A DNA stretch of 64,000 bases from Protoeuglena noctilucae. Its lineage: Eukaryota > Chlorophyta > Pedinophyceae > Marsupiomonadales > Marsupiomonadaceae. The translations under genes and the position numbers were made by a program. Where the stretch lies: the NCBI GenBank assembly GCA_958009085.1, contig OY253685.1:744001-808000 (forward strand). The letters are read 5' to 3'. Below the pieces are notes generated by a model. The model ran no database searches. It saw only the letters and a program-made list of their open reading frames with translations, and had not been told where the DNA came from. Position 1 is the first letter of the stretch; every line of letters begins with the position of its first letter. Below, in pieces: positions 56,645-64,000 of the stretch.

Positions 56645-56889
56645 GTTGTGCGGCGAGAAGTCCGGGCAAGACGCGCTACGGGCAACTAGGTATTGTGGCG
56701 ATGCTGTGCTACCGAACAGGGGTGCGCAGGTGCTCCTCGTCGTGCAGATTTGGCGCTCTGTCAATGCAGCCCGCGCGCTTTCAGCAAAGCCACGCCATGG
56801 GACACTCGACACTGGCGTCAGTCGTTCAACGTGGGTTTTTTGCAAAGACACTACTACCGTGCAGGGAGCGCTCTCACGGCCCTGCGTCC

Positions 56890-57905
56890 TCAGTTCACCA
56901 CCATGGACGACATCTTGTCACGGATGTTGCACGCCTTGATGACCCGGTTGTACGTCTCGCGGTCGTTGAGGTACATGAACTGCGGGCGGTACCAGCTCAG
57001 CAACGCTTTGTGGACTGCAAACCACAGCCAGACGGGAACCTCGGCAAGGACGACGCAGGGCCAGAAGCCAGATGTCAGGGGACTTTGACAGGCCCCCACT
57101 ACAATAGCAGGCCCCCTCGCACCCACCTTGAGCAGGTTCTTGCGCTTCGAGAGGATCCGCTCGAGGCCACGACGGGACGCAAAGTCCTTGGAGTGCGCCT
57201 GCGGGCGGGGAGCGTTTGGCAAGGCTTGGCCACAGCGCGTGACGGACGAGGCAGGCAGGCGGTGCTTCCAGGCCTAGCCCCGTCCCACCTGGAGGTGGCT
57301 GGTCAGCTGGACCACGCGGGCGCTGAGACGCGCGACCTGGAACTCGGGCGAGCCCGTGTCCTTCTCGTCGCGCTTGAACTCCATGGCCGTCGTGAAGTCG
57401 GCGCCCTTGCCCCGGTACCTGCGGGGGTGGAGGAGGCGGCGCGGACATGGAAATGGCGCACTGCGTCCTCGTCTTCGCGACCGTGACGTCGGCCCCGCCT
57501 GCGCCGCCCCGGAAACCCCGGCCGAGGCGGGTGGAGCGGGCCTCGGCTCCCCCGCCCTCCTCGACGGCAGCCACGCTGGCGGCCCCGACAACCGTGCGAA
57601 TGAAATGCACTTGCGGCTGCCAGCGCCACGCGGGCCGGAGGGGAGCGGCGCGGAGGCCGGCGTCGCCACCAGTCGACCCTTACTCGCGCCCCCAGGCCCG
57701 CTGGAGGTCTCCCGCGGCCGATGACGGCCGGCATGGCATTATGTGGAATCGAAACATCGGATAGCGACGTCGTGGCCCGTGCCGCGCACCTCATCTCCAC
57801 CACGACCCCCCGGGAGCGCTGGCAGACCACGCTCCGGGTCTGCGCGGGCATGGCCCGCCCCTGCGCGAAGGCAGACGACGAGGACTGCAGAGCCATCGTC
57901 GCCAT
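56890..57905 (-). CDS. rps15: Plastid ribosomal protein uS15, nucleus-encoded
   Basis: Exons 57790-57905, 57289-57418, 57127-57198 and 56890-56979 give 135 residues. The first exon encodes a transit-like leader (MATMALQSSSSAFAQGRAMP, then QTRSVVCQRSRGVVVEM). The mature part is bacterial-type uS15: DTGSPEFQVARLSARVVQLT, HSKDFASRRGLERILSKRKN, then YLNDRETYNRVIKACNIRDK. uS15 binds 16S rRNA early in small-subunit assembly. The leader, which looks chloroplast-like, points to the plastid. A mitochondrial destination is the main alternative. The first intron (57419-57789) is longer than most here. The gene is divergent from WBP11. Confidence 0.9.
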
Positions 57906-58306
57906 CCCCTCCCCCGGACCCCCAGCAGCACGAACCCACGAAGCAGACGCGCGGGGTAGAGGGACGCGACGGACAGGGCGGTGAGTGGAAGCTCGCGCGA
58001 ATATGTGAGGAAACGACGCGGCGCGCTACCAGCTGACGGCCGGGCAGGGACCCTGACGCGGGTCCAGCCCGACGGGGAACGGGCGTCACAGGTTCGCCTT
58101 GCCCGCCGTCGATTCAGTATCCGAAAGAGCCTTCAAGTTCGCATTTGTAGATATCAGACCCGCGCAGCGCTAGAGTAACCTCAATTGAGCTTGCTTGGTC
58201 ACCTTCGACGCCGCTGCCGGCCTGACAGCGGTCTTCCGGGCCCAATAGCCGGCAAGAGGCCGGCGAGTACCCCCGGGCTGTCGCCCGCCCGCGCGGAGGG
58301 GGAGGG
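57906..58306. promoter_or_regulatory. Divergent promoter region between uS15 and WBP11 genes
   Basis: The two start codons face outward with 401 bp between them. Promoters are inferred from layout. A slightly AT-richer patch lies at about 58110-58200. I see no other gene. Confidence 0.4.
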
Positions 58307-59752
58307 ATGGTGAAGGTCAAGCGCAACACGGCCTACGGTCTCAACCCGGCCGACGTGGAGCGCAAGGCGAGGGTCGCAGGCCGCGGCGACTCCCTCGTTC
58401 CCGGCGGCGATGCGCTTGGGGCATGCGACGCGCTTCGGCGTGCGATTCGGCCTGGGCGCTTGAGCCTCGCAGAAGGCCAAGCGCAAGGAGATAAAGAAGA
58501 ACCGGCAGGAGCGAGAGGACACGCGCGAGGGAAGGACGCTTGCCATGAACAATCCGGACACGCTCAAGCAGGAGCTCGACGGGCTGCTGGCCGTCGGTGA
58601 GGCCTCGCGCGCACGGGCCTGAGTTCCGTCGCCCGCTGTGGCTTGCCCCGTCACCATCCCGTGTCCGGTCCCCCCCAGATCCCTTGAAGCTCACGGAGCG
58701 AGAGCGTCTCCGCAAAAGGGTGCTCATCAAGGCGCTCGCGGAAGCTGTTCGGGAGAAGGAGCGGTGAGTGGGCGCACTTGTGCGCCCCGCTCGCAGGTCA
58801 GCTCGCAGGGGCCTGGACGGCATGCTGGGTTGCTAAAGAGGATGACCGCTGCTTCTTTACGCAGGAACAAAGTCTGGACGGACAAGGGCTACGACCCATT
58901 GACGGCGGGCCGGTCGGGGGGGGCGGGGCCTTCCTCTGCTGACGACGACGAAGATGCGGGGCCCCTGCCGCTCCCGGGCATGCCATCGCTGCCGACCGGC
59001 GCCGTGCCGCTCCCGCCGGGCCTGGCACCTCCCGGACAGCAGCCCCCCCTCCCACCCGACGATGGGGTCCCGCTGCCACCGCCGCCAGGACCTCCCCCGG
59101 GCCTGCTTCCCCCGCCCGCCACCCCGCCGCCGGCACCCAAGCTCGCGCCACCCCCGATGCCGCCCCCCGGCTTCGCCGCTGGCGCTCCCGTCATGTTTCA
59201 CGGCGCGGTCATGCAGGCCCCCCCCGCCCTGGCCGGGCCCGCTGGGGCGCAAGGCGAGGTCCCCGCCCCGTCGCATGGCCCGGCGCCGACACGCGGACCC
59301 GTCCTGTCGTCCGCGCCCACCGTGGGGCCGCGGGCACAGCACGACAAGGTGGGGGCACGCGGCGCGGTGGGTCTGCGGGTGGCCAGGCGCGCCCTGGGTC
59401 CAGCGGGCCCCACCCATTGCTCGGCCTTGGTCCGCAGAATCTGACTTCCATGGTCCCGGCGCACCTGCTGGCCAGGAGGGAGGCCAGCAAGCCGAAGCCC
59501 CGCCCCCGAGTTCTTGCGGGGTCGTCCGTCGACGCCGCCGTCCCGCGCCCGGATGCGGCGATTGGAGCGGCGCCATTGATCGAAAAGAGAGCGCCTGCGA
59601 AGGTAAGCGCCGCCCGGCGAGCGCCCGGGCGGATGACCCACCTGTCCGCGCAATTCCCAGGGCACCTGCGCGGCCTTTGCGCGCAGAACACCGTGGAGCA
59701 GGTCGAGACGCAGTACGCGGCCTTCATGGCGGAGATTGCTAAGATGGAGTAA
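58307..59752 (+). CDS. WBP11: WBP11 / ELF5-like splicing factor
   Basis: Exons 58307-58366, 58473-58596, 58679-58763, 58865-59348, 59438-59602 and 59687-59752 give 327 residues. The N-terminal Wbp11 domain reads NTAYGLNPADVERK, KAKRKEIKKNRQEREDTREG, then NNPDTLKQELDGLL and TERERLRKRVLIKALAEAVR. The middle is Pro-rich (GVPLPPPPGPPPGLLPPP), which in this family binds WW domains. The end has LTSMVPAHLLARREASKPKP and finishes VETQYAAFMAEIAKME-stop, matching the conserved terminal helix of WBP11. The family takes part in pre-mRNA splicing, and plant ELF5 affects flowering through it. The first intron has a GC donor (AAG|GCGAGG at 58367). It is shorter than animal WBP11 because the Pro-rich part is reduced. 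Confidence 0.9.
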
Positions 59753-60057
59753 TTTTTCTCTGAATTTTCCTTGCACAGATCACGCTGCGCCCCCTTCCCC
59801 GCTCTGCGTTCGAGCGTTTGCTGATTAAGGTCTGCCGGTCGCGCGAGCGGGCCCAGTGAGGTCGAACCCGGCATTGAAATGGCCACACCGACTTTCCGGC
59901 AGAAAAATTTAGAGGTCTTTGGCAAATCCAGCGGGGGCATGCGCGGGAATTGCTCGCTGCCATCTTCGTGGCCCCGCGGCGTGACGGCTGCCGGTCCCCC
60001 TGGGACGACTTGGCCCACGCGCCACACGGCGCCCCCCGTCAGCCCGGCTGCGCGGCG
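59753..60057. other. Intergenic region between WBP11 and SPX genes
   Basis: Two same-strand genes are separated by 305 bp, which must contain the 3' UTR of one and the promoter of the next. An AT-rich run (taatttttctctgaattttcc) follows the WBP11 stop. No gene was seen. Confidence 0.45.
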
Positions 60058-61990
60058 ATGAAGTTCAGCAAGCTCCTCCGGGGCTTGTTGGAGGAGAATC
60101 CGGGCATGAGCGACCTGTTCATCAGCTACAAGAAGCTCAAGAAGATCCTGAAGAAGCTTGGCCATGTGAGCTGCTGCGGCGCCGCTTCGCCCGGCAGGTC
60201 CGGCGCGCATCCCGCGGCGAGGGGGTCACGGGCATGACACGGACGACCCCGTCGCCTGGCCGAATCCTTGCCTTGCAATCCTCCGGGGGGGCGCCGGCTC
60301 GACCTCCGGCATCTCGTCTTCGCCGGGCCCCGGTTTTGCGGTTCCGCCCGGGAATTCCGCGCTCGGGCGGCTCTGAGATCGGTATCGAACAGATTTCATG
60401 CCCGCCGACGCGATCGGGGGGCCCAGGTCCCCACGCGCCGCAAATATTCCCCGCCCGCAGGACGAGAAAGCGGACCGTGTCTCGACGGCCTTGCCCGCGG
60501 GGAACGGCGCCGGCGAGGGCGCCGCCGCCCCGCCAGCACCAGTGACGAGCCCCCCGGCCGACGGTGGCGGGGAGGAGGCGCGCGCGCAGGAGGTGGGGCC
60601 GCGCGGGGACCCGTGGCAAGGATTCGGGTAGAGCCCCGCGCGCGGCGGAGAGGACCGCCTCCCCCGCGCTCTTGGCCCGCAGGGACCCTCCTCCACGCAC
60701 GCGGATGACTCGTCACGCCCAGCCCCGCATCTGACCCAGGAGGAGCGCGAATTCCTCGTCATGCTCCAGGAGGACGTCCACCGCTTCAACCAGTACTTCA
60801 TGGACAAGGAGGAGGAGCTGGTCATTCGCCTGCAGGTGAAGATAGCGCGAGGAGGCGACCGGCGGCCCGGTCGCGCTCCGGGGAGCGCCGAGGATTTCGC
60901 TCGATGGTCCGGGCAGCAAGGCGGGGCCTGAGACCCGCCATTTTGCCCATAGCGCGGCCTGCCCGGGGCCGCCTCTGCATAGATATCTGCTCGTGGTCGC
61001 TCGGCTCGTGCCGACTCTCCTGCAGCGTGGCTGTCGCTTGCTGCTTTTCCGCGGTGTGCGTGGGAGCTTGTGGGAACCTTGCCTGCCTCCTTAGCCCCTC
61101 TCCCGCGCCCCCCGCCCCGCCAGGACATCAAGGACCGCCTCAAGTCCGCGGCGTCGAACAACAGCTCCCGCGTCAAGGTGCTCCAGGAGCTGGTGACCTT
61201 CCACGGGGAGGCCGTGCAGCTGCTGCACTGGTCCGCCCTCAACTTCGCCGGGCTGTCCAAGATCCTCAAGAAGCACGACAAGATCTCGGGCATCAAGGCG
61301 AGTGGGACCGCGCCCGCCTGGGACGGCGAGGACAGGCGCAGCACACACGCGGCGGCAGGCAGGGCCACCACCGCGACCTCCCCTGTGCACTCCGCAGTTC
61401 AAAGACTTCTACCAGCTCCGCGCCCTGCGCATGCCCTTCCAGTCGACGGAGATCCTCACCAAGCTGGTGCGCACGGCCGAGGCCGAGGTGGGGCGGCACC
61501 TGGACACGACCGGGCTGGGTACGGCCGGTGCGGCGGCAGAGAGCGGGGCGGAGCGCTCTGGGTCCCTGAGCGCGGAAGGCGGCGAGGCGGCGGTCGCGGC
61601 GGCGAGGGCGCAGGGTGCGGGGTCCCTTTCGAGCGGAGAAGAGGACGAGGACCTGGCGTCGAGCGTCGGGGCGGCGCTCCTGCCCCACGAGATCACGCAG
61701 CGGACGATGAGCGCGCTCAAGATGTGGGAGGTGAGAGGTCGCCGACCGGCGGTGGGCAGGGGATGCCCTAGTGACACGGAGCGAGAGCTTTCTGTGCAAG
61801 TCCCCCCGTCACCGCCCCTCGCTGTTCGCGCCCGCAGGCCCTCCAGCACGCGAGCACCCCGTCCACCGTCGTCCCGCTCATGCGGAGGGGATCTGCGGGA
61901 TCCGCCGACTCGGAGCACTCGGGCAGCCGGGGGCCGGGCGGCGACGGGTCCGCCGAGCCGCCCGCCAAGCGCATCCGCCAGTCGACGTGA
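60058..61990 (+). CDS. SPX-domain protein (inositol pyrophosphate/phosphate sensor)
   Basis: Exons 60058-60165, 60461-60592, 60683-60835, 61124-61297, 61398-61730 and 61838-61990 give 350 residues. The N-terminus MKFSKLLRGLLEENPGMSDL followed by YKKLKKILKKL is the first SPX helix pair, whose lysines bind inositol pyrophosphates. EEREFLVMLQEDVHRFNQYF is the third helix and NFAGLSKILKKHDKISGIK the fourth, again with the Lys cluster. FYQLRALRMPFQSTEIL closes the domain. There is no EXS, MFS, RING or VTC module, so it is of the SPX-only type that in plants restrains PHR transcription factors when phosphate is sufficient. The tail is acidic then ends PPAKRIRQST, a possible nuclear signal. The second exon inserts a Pro/Ala-rich loop. 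The intron after 61297 has a GC donor (AAG|GCGAGT). Confidence 0.93.
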
Positions 61991-63413
61991 CGCGCCCGCG
62001 CGAGCGCGTCGCGGGCCAGGCCGGCACCACGCCGCCGCCCGCTCGATGGGAGCGCTGTTGGTGGCGCAGCAGGGTGCTCCAGCCCCGCTGGACCACATTT
62101 GCACCCGGGGCCGCGCGGCGACGTCTCGTGTGCCGCGCGCAACCCTGCCCCGGGTAGCCGGCGCTCCCATTTTGCCCGAAAAGGCGCAGATTCCTCCGCC
62201 TGCCACCGCTCTGGCCTGAGTCTCGCCAGGCAGCCCTCGTTTGGTCCCTCCCCTGTCCCCGTTCCCTCTCGCCCTTTGCGAGACCCCACTGCCGCGCTCG
62301 AGGAGGATTGCTAGCCACCGTCCGGCCCCCAGCACTGCCGGGCTGTCCGAATGGGGCGCGCTTGGCGTGGGGTGCCCTCGCTCGCCGCCCTGACGCAGCT
62401 GCGCCAGAATGGGCCCCAGTATCCTAGGGTATCCATACCCTCGCCGTCTCCTTGTCTTCGCGTAGCAGCCACCCATGGCGTTCCCCGCCATGGCTCCGAC
62501 TGGCACCCCCCGGTGGTGACACGAATGCAGAGGCCGCCCTGTCGCCGAGTTGAGGCTCGGCAATGTGTGCGCCTGTCGCTTCGCGGCACGCCCTCCTGCC
62601 CCGCAGCCGCCCGGTCCGCCGCCGCGTTCCGCCGATGCACCTCCCCGTTCGATTGCCCCGTTTCGCGCCCTGCAAGCCTGCGTTTGTGCCCTCACCTACC
62701 GCCCGGGGGCGCCCTTTAGCCTGTTCCGTCGCCACGACCTCGTTTCGGGACCTAATCCGACGTGCGCCCTTTCCGGTGCGTAGCTGCTAGCCTTAGGACG
62801 GAGCTGGCGGCCTCCGGGCCCCCCTGCCCGCCCCTCCCGATGGCTCTACGAGCCGCATCTTTGCACCCCTCGCGTCTCGCCCCTGGCGCCTCAGCTGGCC
62901 GGCTTGAAGTGCGGAGAGCACGATACGATCGCGACTGGAATCGCAGATGCAACCGGGAAGGCCCTAGATGGCAGAACAAGCGAGCGAGGGTGCAGCTCTG
63001 GCAGTGGACGGGAGGAACTCGACGAATCGATACTAGTACTGTGCAAGGGATCGCGAAACCCCGGAAAACAGCACGGACGTGGCAGGTGTCAACCACTGGG
63101 GACGCAGCGGGCGCTTCGGAAGGGTCGCGATGTACGGCCAACCCAGCCGACTCAGACCACGTCCCCAACGTCCCTCCTCGACACCACGCTCTCGCCCGTC
63201 CGCGGCCGCGCCGGCGACGAGCCCCCGCCGTCGTCCTGCACCACCGCTCCGGGCAACGCCCCCGCCAACGACCCTGGCCCGTCCCGTGGCCGCCCCCGCC
63301 CCTCGCCATCCCCCGCCGCCCCGCCGTTGCCGCCGCCATCGCCGCTCGCCTCGCCTCCCGCCCGCCCGCCCCTCTGGACCTTTGCCCGGCACTCGCCCCC
63401 GCCGAACGTGATG
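61991..63413. other. 3' flank of the SPX gene and low-complexity tract; no firm gene
   Basis: Long open frames occur on both strands but they are Arg/Pro/Gly-rich shadows with no recognisable motif. The minus-strand frame that enters from the right-edge gene stays open to 62752, so part of this stretch may be its last exon. No RNA gene or repeat family was recognised. Confidence 0.35.
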
Positions 63414-64000
63414 TGCTAGACATCTCCACCACGTCTCCCGGCCCAATCACGACCACCCCGCTCTCGCGGTGCTCGCGCGCAGTCGCGGTCGGGGCCTCCG
63501 ATGGCTGCGGGGAGAGTCCGAGAAGCGGGACGCGTGTGAAGTCAAGCTTCACTCATTGTGAAACCCATCCCCGTCACGCCTGCCTCCTCTGCCGCTATCC
63601 CTCACCTGTCTTGCCCTCCCTTCCCTTTCCCCCGTCCCTCCCTCCTCCCCGCCCTCCCCGCCCCCCTCGTTGGGCTTCTCCTTCACCTCCCGCACCTGCG
63701 CATATGACACGCACACGATTGCTGAATTTCAACGAACAATCATTAGCTACTGGTGAGTGGCTAGGGTCCTCATACCCTCTGCCCCTCTCGTAACCACCCC
63801 TCACCAACCCCACCCAGCCCCTCACCTCCACCGCCGCCCTCATCCACTCCCCCGCGTCATCCGTCCCCGCATGCGGCAGCACCACCCCCAGGTACAGCGG
63901 CACGTCGTCCCCATCCCCTTCACCCTCGCCCTCCCCGCCCGCCCCCTCCATCCTCTCCCTCCGTTGCTGCGACAGGATCATGTTGATCGACTCCCGGATC
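63414..64000 (-). CDS. Partial unrecognised gene running off the right edge
   Basis: Two putative minus-strand exons are visible: 63826 to beyond 64000, containing ESINMILSQQRRERME, an acidic linker and VPLYLGVVLPHAGTDD, ending at a GTGAGG donor; and from 63504 downward after a ctctccccgcag acceptor, reading PSEAPTATAREHRESGVVVI then GPGDVVEMSSTS. Phases agree (both 0). The frame then becomes Arg/Gly-rich and stays open to 62752, so the true end is uncertain. I do not recognise the protein. Confidence 0.4.

Noticed and set aside
62762-63793. 343-codon plus-strand frame
   Set aside because: Composition is Arg/Pro-rich without motifs and it opposes the better supported minus-strand exons at 63504 and 63826.
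1-64000. CRISPR arrays, bacterial operons, rRNA, transposase genes
   Set aside because: None is visible. Repeats are coding simple-sequence repeats or intronic, and all clear genes have spliceosomal introns.

Overview
The window is nuclear DNA of a GC-rich green alga (chlorophyte lineage). The evidence is dense, short-intron genes, a nucleus-encoded plastid ribosomal protein uS15 with a transit-like leader, a land-plant/algal HAT3.1-type PHD protein, an SPX phosphate-sensor protein, an ATM3/ABCB7-type mitochondrial transporter and a CFAP65-like ciliary protein. The class cannot be fixed from sequence alone. I rebuilt exon chains by hand from splice signals. For 15 genes the chain closes from a start ATG to a stop in one frame, often at the known family length (CFAP65-like 1865 aa, Pelota 388 aa, NUDT5-like 216 aa, NUXM-like 108 aa).

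Left third (1-20.4 kb): an unrecognised 12-exon gene (+), a DUF1295 membrane reductase-like gene (+), a CofE-like (F420-0:glutamate ligase domain) gene (-), then on the minus strand a very large low-complexity protein with an IQ motif and AT-hooks, and upstream of it a HAT3.1-like PHD-finger gene that lacks a recognisable homeodomain.

Middle (20.4-44.2 kb): a CFAP65-like multi-ASH/MSP ciliary gene (+, 17 exons) runs tail to tail with a kinesin with a roughly 2,100-residue non-motor region (-, 12 exons). An ABCB7/ATM half-transporter follows (+).

Right third (44.2-64 kb): compact genes arranged mostly as head-to-head and tail-to-tail pairs. They are a NUDT5-like ADP-sugar Nudix hydrolase (-), a HypX-like formyltransferase/crotonase fusion (+), Pelota (-) with a small transmembrane ORF 12 nt upstream of its start, a NUXM-like complex I subunit (+), the splicing factor YJU2 (-), a COA3-like one-TM protein (+), an FHA protein with altered phospho-contact residues (-), plastid uS15 (-), the splicing factor WBP11 (+), an SPX protein (+) and a partial gene at the right edge (-).

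Three results stand out. About 12 of roughly 100 reconstructed introns start with GC instead of GT, and several are fixed by invariant peptides across the junction. A HypX homologue, known for CO supply to [NiFe]-hydrogenases, sits as an intron-containing gene in an organism type not expected to have that enzyme. A small membrane-protein ORF is packed directly upstream of Pelota, which suggests a two-ORF transcript. Mitochondrial roles recur around 40-55 kb (ABCB7, NUXM-like, COA3-like, possibly HypX-like), but I see no proof that they form one pathway.
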